NCBI RefSeq assembly: GCF_002844595.1
Contig: NZ_PJNW01000002.1
Span: 1-64,000, forward strand
Direction: 5' to 3'
Length of the DNA: 64,000 nucleotides
DNA from: Pleomorphomonas diazotrophica
GTDB lineage: Bacteria; Pseudomonadota; Alphaproteobacteria; Rhizobiales; Pleomorphomonadaceae
Positions within the stretch are counted from its first letter, which is position 1. Each line of letters begins with the position of its first letter. Positions 24,200-32,760 of this stretch are shown one piece after another. A program made the translations under genes and the position numbers. The notes under the pieces are model-generated. The model worked only from the letters and a program-made list of their open reading frames with translations. It was not told where the DNA came from and ran no database searches.

Positions 24200-24922
24200 T
24201 TACCAGGGCGTCTCTCCATCGGGCTCCACGAAGCGGCCGGATACCGCGTCCTCGCCGAGCAGGGCGTATTTGACCGGCAGACGCGCGCCTTCCTCCGGCG
24301 TCATGTAGCCGGTGTGGCCGGTGAGATCGGTCTTCACATAGCCGGGACTGACCGAGTTGACGGCGATGGGCGTGCCGCTGAGCTCCGCGGCAAGTTGCAC
24401 GGTCAGCATGTTGAGCGCCGCCTTGGAGGCGTTGTAGCCGATGAGCCGAGCCGAATAGTAAGGCGAGGTGGGATCGCCGTTGACGGTCAGCGAGCCGAGC
24501 GAACTCGAGAGATTGACGATGCGCCCGGCCGGCGATTGACGCAGCAGCGGCAGCATCGCCTGCGTGACCGAGAGCGTGCCGATGAAGTTGGTCTCCATGA
24601 TCCGCCGCGCCGCCTCGGGCGAGGCCATGGTCGGCGGGCCGTCCTCGGCGTCGACGATGCCGGCATTGTTGACGAGAATGTCGAGCCGGCCCTGACGGCC
24701 GCGGACCGCGGCGGCCGCCGTCGCGATGCTCTTGCCGTCGGTGACGTCGATCTGAATGGCCTCGACCTTCAGCCCCTTGGAGGCGAGGCCATCTGCCGCC
24801 GCCTGTCCCCGCCCGACATCGCGGGCGCCGAGGAGGACCTGGACGCCGGCCTCGGCGAGCTGGCGGACGATTTCGAGACCGATGCCCTTGTTGGCACCGG
24901 TGACGAGGGCGATACGCACCAT
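24200..24922 (-). CDS. short-chain dehydrogenase/reductase
   Basis: A 240-residue Rossmann-fold oxidoreductase of the carbonyl-reductase-like SDR type. The NAD(P) motif TGANKGIG is at about 8-15, NNAG follows near residue 85, and the catalytic S and YNASK (YxxxK) are present, followed by VNSVSPGYVKTDLTG. The basic residue after the glycine motif (ARDVGRG) suggests NADPH preference. The start at 24922 follows AAGGA. It is divergent from a TetR regulator gene 75 bp away, which probably controls it. The substrate is unknown. Confidence 0.9.
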   Translation of the reverse strand: MVRIALVTGANKGIGLEIVRQLAEAGVQVLLGARDVGRGQAAADGLASKGLKVEAIQIDVTDGKSIATAAAAVRGRQGRLDILVNNAGIVDAEDGPPTMASPEAARRIMETNFIGTLSVTQAMLPLLRQSPAGRIVNLSSSLGSLTVNGDPTSPYYSARLIGYNASKAALNMLTVQLAAELSGTPIAVNSVSPGYVKTDLTGHTGYMTPEEGARLPVKYALLGEDAVSGRFVEPDGETPW

Positions 24923-24997
24923 TGAACTTATCCTTTCCATCTCGGGTTTGTGGTAGACCTGAAAATATGAAGGATCGTTCAGTTTGAGGATTCGCTT
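24923..24997. promoter_or_regulatory. divergent SDR/TetR control region with inverted repeat
   Basis: TTGAAC-n-TATCCTT at 24922-24935 is mirrored by AAGGATCGTTCAG at 24970-24982, about 12 matched positions. The spacing is wider than a single TetR site, so the two halves could be separate weak sites or chance. Confidence 0.4.
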
Positions 24998-25693
24998 TTG
25001 CTGACCAGCCCGCCGCCGCATCTGTCGCCCCGGAAAAGGCCGCGTCAGGCCCGCGCGACCGTGACGCTCGACGCCATCTTCGAGGCGACCATTCAGGTTT
25101 TGATCGCCGATGGTCCGCGCCGGCTGACGACGACGCGGGTGGCCGAGCGGGCCGGTGTCTCGGTCGGCACTATGTACCAGTACTTCCCCCACAAGCAGGC
25201 GCTGTTCTACGCGCTCAACGAGCGCTACCTCGATCTCGTCGCCGACAAGGTGGAGGCCACCTGCCGAGCGCAGCAGGGAGGTTCCGTCCGAGACATGGTC
25301 AAAGCTCTGGTGGCGACCTATTGGGCGGCCAAGACCGAACGGGTCGAGGTGACGCAGGCGCTCTACAAATCGGTGGTGGAACTCGACAACGAAGCGATGA
25401 TCGAGGCTTTTGCCTGCCGCGTCGACAGGGCGACGGCCACGATGTTCGCCAGCGCCGCCGACGCCGCCTTCGCCGATCTGCATACCGTGGTGCTGACGCT
25501 GCTCACCAGCATCTTCGGCACCGTCCGTAGCGTGTTCGAGCGCAACCTGCCGATGGATGAGGCTGAGGCGGTGCTGCGACAGCTCGTCGTGATGTGCGTC
25601 GCCTATCTGGACGCGGTCAAGCTGCCTTCGGATGGGGGCATGGCGCCGGATCGTAGCCGGACGGTTGAGGTACCCGTGCACGATGCCGCCTGA
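24998..25693 (+). CDS. TetR family transcriptional regulator
   Basis: A 231-residue regulator with an N-terminal TetR helix-turn-helix (TTTRVAERAGVSVGTMYQYFPHKQALF, about 45-72) and a helical ligand-binding C-terminal domain with a hydrophobic segment near 150-170. The start is a TTG at 24998 preceded by GAGGA with good spacing; no ATG occurs before the DNA-binding domain. It is divergent from the SDR gene and probably represses it and itself. Confidence 0.88.
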   Translation: MLTSPPPHLSPRKRPRQARATVTLDAIFEATIQVLIADGPRRLTTTRVAERAGVSVGTMYQYFPHKQALFYALNERYLDLVADKVEATCRAQQGGSVRDMVKALVATYWAAKTERVEVTQALYKSVVELDNEAMIEAFACRVDRATATMFASAADAAFADLHTVVLTLLTSIFGTVRSVFERNLPMDEAEAVLRQLVVMCVAYLDAVKLPSDGGMAPDRSRTVEVPVHDAA

Positions 25694-25738
25694 TTATGAG
25701 ATTCTTGGCACGACCAGATCCGTGCGCAGCTCATGTAC

Positions 25739-25798
25739 CGATTCATAAAAACGATTCATACTTGTTTATGCGTGTTGTCGTTCTCGTTTATGCACGTT
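25739..25798 (+). promoter_or_regulatory. repeat-rich promoter region of the deoR-like gene
   Basis: A clearly AT-rich island. CGATTCATA occurs twice (25739-25747 and 25752-25760). GTTTATGCRYGTT occurs twice, 22 bp apart (25764-25776 and 25786-25798), immediately upstream of the regulator start at 25809. Two-turn spacing fits cooperative binding on one face of the helix, as expected for an autoregulatory DeoR-family protein. Confidence 0.55.
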
Positions 25799-25808
25799 AT
25801 AAGGCGAT

Positions 25809-26579
25809 ATGACCGATGAACTGCCGCTTGCCCGTCGTGATCTGATCGCCGCCCGTCTTGCCGACGGGCAGTCGGTGGCCTCTGTCCAGCTCGCCACCGA
25901 GTTCGGCGTATCCGAGGATGCCATTCGCCGCGATCTCCGGGCACTGGCCGCCGAGGGGCTGTGCCGCCGCGTCTATGGCGGCGCGCTGCCCTTGGCGGCG
26001 AGGCCGCTGTCGGCCCGGCTCGGCGAAGGGGTCGATGTCAAGCGGGCACTGGCGGCGCGCGCGGCGGCGCTGGCCGGACGGGGCGACCTGATCTTCCTTG
26101 ACGCCGGCAGCAGCCACGTGGCGCTGGTCGACGCCCTGCCGGAAGACCATGGGCTGACGGTGGCGACCAACTCGGTGGACATTGCTGCCGCCGTGCTGGC
26201 CCGGCAGGACATCGATCTCCTGATGATCGGCGGGGCGGTGGACGCCACTGTGGGCGGGGCGGTGGACGCCGTGGCCGTCGAGGCGGTGACGCGCCTTGCC
26301 ATCGATCTCGCCTTTGTCGGCGTCTGTGGCGTGTCGGCCGAGGAGGGCGTCGGCGCCCTCAACCACGCCGACGCCATCTTCAAGCGGGCGGTGATGGCGA
26401 CGAGCCGGCGACGGGCCGCGCTGGTCACCAGCGACAAGTTCGAGGCGCGCGCGCCCTACCGGATCGCTCCGGCCAGCGCCTTTTCCCATTTCGTCGTCGA
26501 GCAGGACGCGCCCGAGACCGTTGTCGCCGACCTCAGGCGCACCGGCGCCGAGGTTCTTCAGGCCGGCGATCCCCCATGA
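25809..26579 (+). CDS. DeoR family transcriptional regulator
   Basis: A 256-residue protein with an N-terminal DeoR winged helix (SVASVQLATEFGVSEDAIRRDLRALAAEGLCRRVYGGA, about 22-59) and a C-terminal sugar-phosphate-isomerase-like sensor domain (DLIFLDAGSSH, VATNSVDIAA, LLMIGGAVDATVGGAV). Such sensors usually bind phosphorylated sugars. The downstream MFS gene overlaps or abuts it, so the carrier is the probable target. A repeat-rich promoter lies directly upstream. Confidence 0.88.
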   Translation: MTDELPLARRDLIAARLADGQSVASVQLATEFGVSEDAIRRDLRALAAEGLCRRVYGGALPLAARPLSARLGEGVDVKRALAARAAALAGRGDLIFLDAGSSHVALVDALPEDHGLTVATNSVDIAAAVLARQDIDLLMIGGAVDATVGGAVDAVAVEAVTRLAIDLAFVGVCGVSAEEGVGALNHADAIFKRAVMATSRRRAALVTSDKFEARAPYRIAPASAFSHFVVEQDAPETVVADLRRTGAEVLQAGDPP

Positions 26580-26593
26580 ACACTGGAGCCAAC

Positions 26594-27733
26594 ATGATAT
26601 CCGCAGATCGGCCGGCCACCCGGCTGGCAACGCGCCTCGCCTTCCTGGTGGCCGGCTTCGGCGTCGCCTGCTGGGCGCCGCTCATTCCCTATGCCAAGGC
26701 GCGCCTTGCCGTCGATGACGGCGTGCTGGGATTGCTTCTCCTTTGCCTCGGCATCGGCTCGGTGGTCGCCATGCTGATGACCGGCATGCTGAGCGCCCGC
26801 TACGGCAGCAAGCCGATCATCATTGGCGGTGCCGTGGGCATGGTCCTGTTCCTTCCGCTTCTCTCGGTGGCGTCGACGCCGTTGACGCTGGGCTTGGTGC
26901 TGTTCGTGTTCGGCGGCTCGCTGGGTTCGCTCGATGTCGCCATGAACATCCACGCCGTCGAGGTGGAGAAGGCGGCGAAACGGCCGCTGATGTCGGGCTT
27001 CCACGGTCTCTACAGCGTCGGCGGCTTCATCGGCTCGATATTCGCCATCTTCCTGCTGTCGGTGCAGCTCGGGCCGCTGCCGACCACGCTGGTCGCCGCC
27101 GCCCTGATGCTCTTGGCGACGCTGGTGATCGCGCCGCGCCTTCTGACGGCGGTGAAGGCCGAGGGCGGGGCGCTGTTCGCCCTGCCGCGCGGCTTCGTGC
27201 TGCTGCTTGCCGTGCTCACGGCCATTGTCTTCCTGGTGGAAGGGGCGGTGCTCGACTGGGGCGCGCTCTATCTCACCGGTGCCGGCCTTGTCGGGGCGGA
27301 GCAGGGCGGCATGGGCTACATGGTGTTCTCCATCGCCATGACCGTGGTGCGGCTCGCCGGCGACGCGGTGGTCGGACGCATCGGCGATCGGGCCACGCTG
27401 TTCTGGGGCAGCCTGATCGGCATCGCCGGCTTTGCGCTGGTGCTGGTGGCGCCGGTCGTCGCCGTTGCCATGGCCGGCTTCCTCCTGGTCGGCATCGGCC
27501 TTGCCAACATCGTGCCGGTGCTGTTCCGCCGGGCCGGCAACCAGACGGTGATGCCGGCCGGGCTCGCCGTCGCCGCCGTCACCACTGCCGGTTACGCCGG
27601 CGTGCTCCTGGGGCCGGCCGGCATCGGCTTCGTCGCCAAGCTCACCAGCCTTCCGGCCTCCCTGTGGATGCTGACCGCGCTTCTGGCGCTGGTGACGCTG
27701 ACCGCAGGCCGGGTGGCCGGCCGTCCGCACTGA
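26594..27733 (+). CDS. MFS transporter
   Basis: About 380 residues with 12 membrane helices. Motifs GMLSARYGSKP (loop 2-3) and VVGRIGDRATLF (second half) mark the superfamily. The MSGFHGLYSVGGFIGS block is typical of the YbjJ-like/fucose-permease-like branch. I chose the ATG at 26594 because TGGAG precedes it; an earlier ATG at 26576 overlaps the deoR stop as ATGA and could be coupled. Coupled position suggests it is regulated by the DeoR-type protein and carries the sugar or its relative. The substrate is not determined. Confidence 0.85.
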   Translation: MISADRPATRLATRLAFLVAGFGVACWAPLIPYAKARLAVDDGVLGLLLLCLGIGSVVAMLMTGMLSARYGSKPIIIGGAVGMVLFLPLLSVASTPLTLGLVLFVFGGSLGSLDVAMNIHAVEVEKAAKRPLMSGFHGLYSVGGFIGSIFAIFLLSVQLGPLPTTLVAAALMLLATLVIAPRLLTAVKAEGGALFALPRGFVLLLAVLTAIVFLVEGAVLDWGALYLTGAGLVGAEQGGMGYMVFSIAMTVVRLAGDAVVGRIGDRATLFWGSLIGIAGFALVLVAPVVAVAMAGFLLVGIGLANIVPVLFRRAGNQTVMPAGLAVAAVTTAGYAGVLLGPAGIGFVAKLTSLPASLWMLTALLALVTLTAGRVAGRPH

Positions 27734-27740
27734 GGAGGGA

Positions 27741-28124
27741 ATGATGCGCCTTGCCCATGTCGCCCTTTGGACGCTCGACCTCGATGCCGCCGCTGCCTTC
27801 TGGCGCCGATGTTTCGACGCCGAGGTCGGCGATGTCTACGAGAGCCGCAACCGGCCGGGCTTCCGGTCGCGCTTCGCGAGATTGCCGGATGGCGCCGCCG
27901 TCGAGCTGATGACCGGTCCTTGGGTCGAGCCGATGGCGCCGGCCGAGCGCGTCGGCTGGGATCACGTTGCGGTGTCGCTGGAGAGCGAGGCCGCCGTCGA
28001 TGCGCTGGCCGCCCGATGCAAGGCGGATGGCTGCCTGTTGTCCGGGCCGCGCTGGACCGGTGACGGCTACTATGAGGCGGTGATCGCCGCGCCGGACGGT
28101 ACGCGCATCGAGATCACCAGCTAA
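27741..28124 (+). CDS. VOC superfamily (glyoxalase-like) protein
   Basis: A 127-residue single-module VOC protein: MMRLAHVALWTLDLDAAAAFWRRCF at the start and GDGYYEAVIAAPDGTRIEITS at the end, with metal-ligand candidates H7, E56 in VELM, H77 in DHVAV and E123 in RIEIT. That is a full set of the family's H/E/H/E positions, as in lactoylglutathione lyase relatives. A GAGGAGG site precedes two ATGs (27741 and 27744). It lies 7 bp after the MFS stop and is probably the third gene of the deoR operon. The reaction is unknown. Confidence 0.86.
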   Translation: MMRLAHVALWTLDLDAAAAFWRRCFDAEVGDVYESRNRPGFRSRFARLPDGAAVELMTGPWVEPMAPAERVGWDHVAVSLESEAAVDALAARCKADGCLLSGPRWTGDGYYEAVIAAPDGTRIEITS

Positions 28125-28128
28125 TACC

Positions 28129-29178
28129 TTATACGGGCGCCCAGACGACGTCGTCGATGGAGCGGGCGCCGCTTGCCAGCACCACCAGCCGCTCGAAGCC
28201 GAGCGCGATGCCGGAGGCCTCCGGCATATGGGCGAGGGCGGCGAGAAAGTCCTCGTCGAGCGGGTAACGCTCGCCGTAGATGCGCTCCTTGATCTCCATC
28301 TCCTCCTGAAAGCGTCGGCGCTGCTCCTCGGGGTCGGTCAGCTCGCCGAAGGCATTGGCGAGCTCGACGCCGCAGGCATAGAGCTCGAAGCGCTCGGCAA
28401 GGCGCGGGTCGCGGGCGACCGGGCGGGAGAGGGCGGCTTCGCAGACGGGATACTCGTAGAAGATGGTTGGCCTCCCCATGCCGAGGTTGGGCTCGATGCT
28501 CTCGACGAGGATGCGCGAGTAGATGTCGGTCCAGCTGTCATCGGCGACGACGCGGAAGCCGCGGGCCTCGGCTTGTGTCGCCAGGGCGTCGCGGTCGGGC
28601 GCGCCGGGGTCATCGGTGAGCGTCGCGAGCAGGTCGATGCCGGCGTAGCGGGAGAAGGCCTCGGCGACGGTGAGCTTCTCGGGCTCGGCGAAAGGATCGG
28701 CGGTGCGGCCGCGCCAGACGAAGGCGTCGCGGCCGAGCGTCTGGGCGGCGAGCCGCATCAGCGCCACGGCGTCGTCCATCAGTTGCTCATAGGGCTCGTT
28801 CGCCCGGTACCATTCGAGCAGCGTGAACTCCGAGGAATGCAGCGCCCCCTTCTCGCGGTTGCGGAAAACGCGGGCGAAGTCGAAGATGCGCGTTTCGCCG
28901 GCCGCCAGCAGCTTCTTGGCCGTGAACTCGGGCGAGGTATGGAGGTAGCGCGGGGCGCGGGTGCCATCGAGGCCGATCTTCTCGGTGGCGAAGGCGTGGA
29001 GATGCGCCTCGTTGCCGGGCGACACCTGCAGGGCAGGGCATTCGACCTCGGTGAAGCCCTGGTTCTCGAACCAGGCGCGGACCGCGCGCTTGATCTCGCC
29101 GCGCGCAATGAGGAACGGACGGCGGCCGAGGTGCCGTTCGACCGACCACCAGGGCGACTCTCCGGCCGTTTCGTGCAT
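28129..29178 (-). CDS. epmA: EF-P--(R)-beta-lysine ligase
   Basis: A 349-residue class II lysyl-tRNA-synthetase-like enzyme without the anticodon-binding domain (also called GenX/PoxA/YjeA). It attaches beta-lysine to a conserved lysine of elongation factor P. Motif 2 ([19 protein letters not shown]) and motif 3 ([15 protein letters not shown]) are intact, and the [13 protein letters not shown] block is typical. It is divergent from efp, its substrate, with 107 bp between them. The mutase EpmB that makes beta-lysine is not in this window. Confidence 0.95.
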   Translation of the reverse strand: MHETAGESPWWSVERHLGRRPFLIARGEIKRAVRAWFENQGFTEVECPALQVSPGNEAHLHAFATEKIGLDGTRAPRYLHTSPEFTAKKLLAAGETRIFDFARVFRNREKGALHSSEFTLLEWYRANEPYEQLMDDAVALMRLAAQTLGRDAFVWRGRTADPFAEPEKLTVAEAFSRYAGIDLLATLTDDPGAPDRDALATQAEARGFRVVADDSWTDIYSRILVESIEPNLGMGRPTIFYEYPVCEAALSRPVARDPRLAERFELYACGVELANAFGELTDPEEQRRRFQEEMEIKERIYGERYPLDEDFLAALAHMPEASGIALGFERLVVLASGARSIDDVVWAPV

Positions 29179-29285
29179 TCCGCCTCTTCCTTTTCCGCTT
29201 CAAAAATGTCAGGAGAGACGCGAAGCACGCCCGGAGCCAACGCTTCGAGGCCACGCCACCCTTTTGTCAGGATATCCGATACGTC

Positions 29286-29855
29286 ATGGTCAAGGTCATC
29301 GCTAGCCAAATCCGCAAGGGCAACGTCGTCGAGCTGGATGAAAAGCTCCACGTCGTCCTGCTGGCCGAGAGTTTCCATCCGGGCAAGGGCACGCCCACCA
29401 CGCAGATCGACATGCGTCGCATCAACGACGGCGTGAAGGTGTCGGTGCGCTACAAGACCACCGAAATGGTCGAGCGCGCCCAGATCGACGAGCGTCCCTA
29501 CACCTTCCTCTATGAGGAAGAGCATGGCTTCGCCTTCATGCAGATGGAAACCTACGAGCAGATCTCCGTGCCCAAGGAGGTGGTCGGCGACCGCGCCGCC
29601 TTCCTGGCCGAGAACATGGAATGCCACGTCGGCGTCTACAACGACGTGCCGGTGTCGATCGAGCTGCCCGCCCGCATGACGCTGGAAGTCACCGAGACCG
29701 AGCCGGCCGTGAAGGGCCAGACGGCCGCCTCCTCCTACAAGCCGGCCATCCTGTCGAATGGCGTGCGCACCATGGTGCCGCCCTTCGTCTCCGTCGGCAC
29801 CCGCATCGTGGTGATGACCGAGGACGCCTCCTACGTCGAGCGCGCCAAGGACTGA
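29286..29855 (+). CDS. efp: elongation factor P
   Basis: The 189-residue translation factor that relieves ribosome stalling at proline runs. Three beta-barrel domains are present. The modified-lysine loop FHPGKGTP carries the lysine target of EpmA at about position 34. Length and C-terminal [25 protein letters not shown]-type ending fit. The ATG at 29286 gives the normal N terminus. Its stop codon lies in the left arm of a perfect 26-bp terminator palindrome. The epmA-efp divergence supports the lysine-type rather than rhamnose-type modification. Confidence 0.97.
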   Translation: MVKVIASQIRKGNVVELDEKLHVVLLAESFHPGKGTPTTQIDMRRINDGVKVSVRYKTTEMVERAQIDERPYTFLYEEEHGFAFMQMETYEQISVPKEVVGDRAAFLAENMECHVGVYNDVPVSIELPARMTLEVTETEPAVKGQTAASSYKPAILSNGVRTMVPPFVSVGTRIVVMTEDASYVERAKD

Positions 29856-29885
29856 TCTTGGCGATCGCCAAGATCAGTTTTTTTT
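29852..29885 (+). terminator. efp terminator
   Basis: A perfect 26-bp palindrome (29852-29877), whose left arm includes the efp TGA, is followed by eight T. This is the strongest intrinsic terminator in the window. Confidence 0.95.
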
Positions 29886-30155
29886 ACTGCCTCAAACGCC
29901 GGCGGGCTTTCGCTTCGCTTTCATCTTCGAGACGCTTCGTGTCTCGAAGACACGCTCCGCGCGCCGCCGCTTGGCGCCGGAAGCCGCCTGAGGCGGCTTC
30001 GGGAACAACCTGGGCTTTGTCGGCCTGAAAGACGAAACAACGCCCGGAAGAACGCTTCCGGGCGTTTTTCTTTGCAGCGATGGAACCGATGGCACGCTCC
30101 GCGCGTATCCAGCGCAGGCCTGCCCGGCCGTCACCTCAACAGGAAAGGCTCCCCC
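29886..30155. other. hairpin-rich spacer between efp and the entericidin gene
   Basis: No gene is seen. Two more stems occur: CTTCGAGAC (29925-29933) with GTCTCGAAG (29941-29949), and GAAGCCGCC (29980-29988) with GGCGGCTTC (29992-30000). A second terminator follows at 30039-30069. The purpose of several hairpins after an already strong terminator is unclear; a small structured RNA cannot be excluded. Confidence 0.5.
30039..30069 (+). terminator. second intrinsic terminator downstream of efp
   Basis: The 12-bp stem AACGCCCGGAAG (30039-30050) with CTTCCGGGCGTT (30055-30066), loop AACG, runs into five T. Confidence 0.85.
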
Positions 30156-30317
30156 ATGTCTGCCAAGTCCATCCTCAGCGTCGGTGTCATCGTTCTCTCG
30201 GTCGTCGCCCTGGGCGGTTGCGCCAACACGATCCGCGGCGTCGGCAAGGATACGGCCAATGCCGTCAACGCAACCCAGGCCGCCGGCAACAACGTCGGCA
30301 ACGCCGCAGCGCGCTGA
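30156..30317 (+). CDS. entericidin A/B family small lipoprotein
   Basis: A 53-residue lipoprotein. The signal (MSAKSILSVGVIVLSVVALGGC) ends in a lipobox with the modified cysteine at 22. The short mature part has ANTIRGVGKDTANAVNAT, matching the conserved NTxxGxGKD core of EcnA/EcnB. E. coli homologues form a bacteriolytic/antidote pair; single copies in alphaproteobacteria have no clear role. GGAAAGG precedes the ATG. A terminator follows at about 30392-30427. Confidence 0.85.
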   Translation: MSAKSILSVGVIVLSVVALGGCANTIRGVGKDTANAVNATQAAGNNVGNAAAR

Positions 30318-30391
30318 CTGTTCGCCGGCGGGGCCGGCATGGGATGACATGGGCGGACAGGTCGTTTCCGGCCGCCGCGCCCGCTTTTTTC

Positions 30392-30427
30392 AAGGCCCCG
30401 CTCGTCCGTGAGGATGGCGGGGCTTTT
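30392..30427 (+). terminator. terminator after the entericidin gene
   Basis: GCCCCGC (30395-30401) pairs with GCGGGGC (30417-30423), extended by AA/TT pairs, and is followed by TTTT. Confidence 0.75.
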
Positions 30428-30658
30428 GCGTAGGACGAAAAGACCGTCCTGTTCGTTGGAAGGAGTTCGCCGACAAGCGCGCTCCAGCACTTGGAAGGGC
30501 GGCGGCCGAAAGGGCAAAGCTAACGATCAAATCGCCCGGATATCCGCCTCGGCGCGGCCCGGTTCAATCCGTCCGGCGACCGCGCAACGACTTGTTAAGC
30601 CTAACGCCTCATAAATGTGGAGAGCTGCGTACAGGCAGTGCGTGACGCTTGGCTTTCG

Positions 30659-30699
30659 TTGACGCCCCACATGATCCCATGCTATCCCAAATCATCCCG
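30659..30699 (+). promoter_or_regulatory. putative dcw promoter overlapped by a four-repeat MraZ-box array
   Basis: A TTGACG -35 (30659-30664) is spaced 17 bp from CTATCC (30682-30687), close to the alphaproteobacterial TTGAC-N17-CTAT pattern. Within it CCCA repeats with an exact 10-bp period at 30666, 30676 and 30686, then CCCG at 30696. On the other strand this reads TGGG-N6 repeats, matching the known MraZ target of TGGG boxes one helical turn apart. MraZ binding here would block RNA polymerase. Confidence 0.7.
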
Positions 30700-30923
30700 G
30701 CAAGCAGGTGATCCGAGCCAGACGTCTCGCGAATTTCGAGAGTCAGGCAGGGCCAGAGGACCGGGTTCAGCCGCGACAGCCCGTTGCAGAATGCAACGAC
30801 TGACCCGGCCGTGGGCCGTGTCCGCGCCATGCGAGCCGCCAGGTCGGGTTGCCTCCGAAGAGGCAGGGGTCCGGCCAAAGAAACGGGGATTGAAGCACCG
30901 CTCGTTGCGGGCTGCGGGGATCG

Positions 30924-31379
30924 ATGAACGGCTTCGTATCGCGCGTCACCAACAGGATCGATCGGAAGGGGCGGGTGTCCATCCCGGCGCCGTTCCGTCA
31001 GGTTCTGGCGCGCGACGGCTACGAGGGGCTCTATTGCTATCCGTCGATCGACATGGAAGCGGTGGACTGCGGTGGCAACCAGTTGCTGGCCGAAATCGAG
31101 CGCAACCTGTCTCGCTACGCGCCCTTCTCCGAGGATCACGACCTCCTCTCGACCGCCTTCTACAGCTCGTCGGACCATCTGACGATCGACAGCGAGGGCC
31201 GCATCGGCCTGACGCCAAAGCTTCTGGAAGTCACGGGAATCACCTCCGAGGTGACCTTCGTCGGCCAGGGCTACAAGTTCCAGATCTGGGAGCCCACGCG
31301 CTTTGCGACCTACGAGCTGACGGCCCGGGAGCGGGCGCGGGCGCTCCGTCGCGGCTTGAAGCCGGAGGGAACCGCATGA
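30924..31379 (+). CDS. mraZ: MraZ transcriptional regulator
   Basis: A 151-residue protein with two SpoVT/AbrB-like swapped-hairpin motifs, around [21 protein letters not shown] and [18 protein letters not shown]. It forms ring-like oligomers and represses the dcw operon that it opens, by binding TGGG repeats upstream. The stop overlaps the rsmH start as ATGA. The start at 30924 has a short GGGGA site. Confidence 0.96.
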   Translation: MNGFVSRVTNRIDRKGRVSIPAPFRQVLARDGYEGLYCYPSIDMEAVDCGGNQLLAEIERNLSRYAPFSEDHDLLSTAFYSSSDHLTIDSEGRIGLTPKLLEVTGITSEVTFVGQGYKFQIWEPTRFATYELTARERARALRRGLKPEGTA

Positions 31380-32386
31380 GTGCGCTCGTCGACGCCGGCG
31401 CCGCGCCGCATGTGCCCGTTCTTCTTGCCGAAGTGCTGTCGGCGCTGTCGCCAATCGACGGCGCGACGATCATTGACGGCACCTTCGGCGCCGGCGGCTA
31501 CAGCCGCGCCATTCTGGCCGGTGGCGCCGGCCGCGTCATCGCCATCGACCGCGATCCCACGGCAATCGAGGCGGGCGCTGCCGTCGTGGCGGAGAGCGCT
31601 GGCCGCCTGACGCTCGTGCCCGGCACCTTCTCCGAGCTCGACCGGCTGGCCAATGAGGCCGGCGAAGCCTCCGTCGACGCGGTGGTGCTCGACATCGGCG
31701 TCTCCTCCATGCAGCTCGACCGGGCCGAGCGCGGCTTTTCCTTCCGCGCCGACGGCCCGCTCGACATGCGCATGAGTCTTTCCGGCCCGACGGCGGCCGA
31801 CGTGGTCAACACGCTGTCGGCCAAGGAACTCGCCCGTCTCTTCTGGATCTATGGCGAAGAGAAGCAGTCCATGCGCATCGCCAAGGCCATCGTGGCGCGG
31901 CGCGAAAATCAGCCATTCAGCCGGACGGCGGAGCTGGTCTCGACCATCGAAAGCGTGCTGGGCGCCAAGCGCTTCGGCGAAATGCATCCGGCAACTCGCG
32001 CCTTCCAGGCGATCCGCATCCACGTCAATGGCGAACTCGACGAGCTGTCCGACGCGCTGGCCGCCGCCGAGCGCGTGCTGAAGCCGGGCGGACGGCTGGT
32101 CGTCGTCACCTTCCATTCCCTTGAGGATCGCATCGTCAAGCGCTTCTTCGCCGACCGTTCGCGCGAGCGGGCCGGCGGATCGCGTCATCTGCCGGAGGCG
32201 TCGGTGCCGCCCGCCACCTTCAGCCTGCGGGGGCGGCAGCCGGTGGAAGCCGGCGAGGCTGAGCTTGCCGTCAATCCCCGCGCCCGCTCGGCCAAGCTCA
32301 GGTTCGGCATCCGCACCGAGGCGCCCGCCCGGCCGATCGACCGCGCCGCGCTTGGCGTGCCCAGCCTTTCGGGGGAGAGGTCATGA
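31376..32386 (+). CDS. rsmH: 16S rRNA (cytosine-1402 N4)-methyltransferase
   Basis: A 336-residue SAM-dependent methylase that modifies C1402 in the ribosomal P site. The SAM loop [10 protein letters not shown] is at 34-43, followed by [21 protein letters not shown] and [13 protein letters not shown] are family signatures. GGAGGG precedes the ATG, which overlaps the mraZ stop by 4 bp. Normal length. Confidence 0.97.
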   Translation: MSALVDAGAAPHVPVLLAEVLSALSPIDGATIIDGTFGAGGYSRAILAGGAGRVIAIDRDPTAIEAGAAVVAESAGRLTLVPGTFSELDRLANEAGEASVDAVVLDIGVSSMQLDRAERGFSFRADGPLDMRMSLSGPTAADVVNTLSAKELARLFWIYGEEKQSMRIAKAIVARRENQPFSRTAELVSTIESVLGAKRFGEMHPATRAFQAIRIHVNGELDELSDALAAAERVLKPGGRLVVVTFHSLEDRIVKRFFADRSRERAGGSRHLPEASVPPATFSLRGRQPVEAGEAELAVNPRARSAKLRFGIRTEAPARPIDRAALGVPSLSGERS

Positions 32387-32760
32387 CCCGCTATATCAAC
32401 GCTCTCCTGGTGTTCCTGATGGTGCTGTCGGCCGCCGCCGTCTACGACATGAAATACGAAGCGGAGATCGCTGCCGAGAACATCAAGCAGAAGCAGGCGG
32501 AGATCGCCCAGGCGCATGAGGATATCTCGCTGCTCAAGGCGGAATGGGCGCTGCTGACGCGGCCCGCCCGCATGCGCGACCTTCTGGAGCGGCACAAGGA
32601 CATCCTGAGCCTGACCCCGCTCTCTTCCGACCACATCGGCACGCTCGCCGACATTCCCGAAAAGCCGGTGGTGCCGCCGGTCGATGCGCCGGTCGAACAG
32701 TCGGCCGACGGTTCGGCCGCGCTGCCGCATATCCAAGACGACGCGAGTTTGGTGCAATGA
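32383..32760 (+). CDS. ftsL: cell division protein FtsL
   Basis: A 125-residue bitopic protein with a short N-terminal cytoplasmic part, a membrane helix (about 5-21) and a periplasmic leucine-zipper-like coiled coil (about 25-58), then a Pro-rich tail. FtsL links FtsB/FtsQ to FtsWI and triggers septal murein synthesis. Sequence conservation is low in general, so position between rsmH and ftsI is a main support. It overlaps both neighbours by 4 bp. Confidence 0.88.
   Translation: MTRYINALLVFLMVLSAAAVYDMKYEAEIAAENIKQKQAEIAQAHEDISLLKAEWALLTRPARMRDLLERHKDILSLTPLSSDHIGTLADIPEKPVVPPVDAPVEQSADGSAALPHIQDDASLVQ

Larger units (their letters stand above)
30318..30923. other. 606-bp gap upstream of mraZ
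   Basis: No credible coding region. From left to right it holds the entericidin terminator (30392-30427), about 230 bases without obvious features, the putative dcw promoter with MraZ boxes (30659-30699), and a 5' leader of about 225 bases before mraZ. RNase P RNA, often near mraZ in this class, was looked for by its conserved boxes and not found. Confidence 0.6.

Noticed and set aside
24200-25681. A single long leftward reading frame spanning the SDR gene and the antisense of the TetR gene
   Set aside because: The extension beyond 24922 is antisense to a clear TetR gene and has no family features; the SDR start with AAGGA is at 24922.
30480-30923. RNase P RNA gene upstream of mraZ
   Set aside because: rnpB often lies near mraZ in alphaproteobacteria, but none of its conserved boxes could be found in this gap.
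30617-31375. N-terminal extension of rsmH through mraZ in another frame
   Set aside because: It overlaps mraZ completely; the true start at 31376 has a strong site and the normal N terminus.
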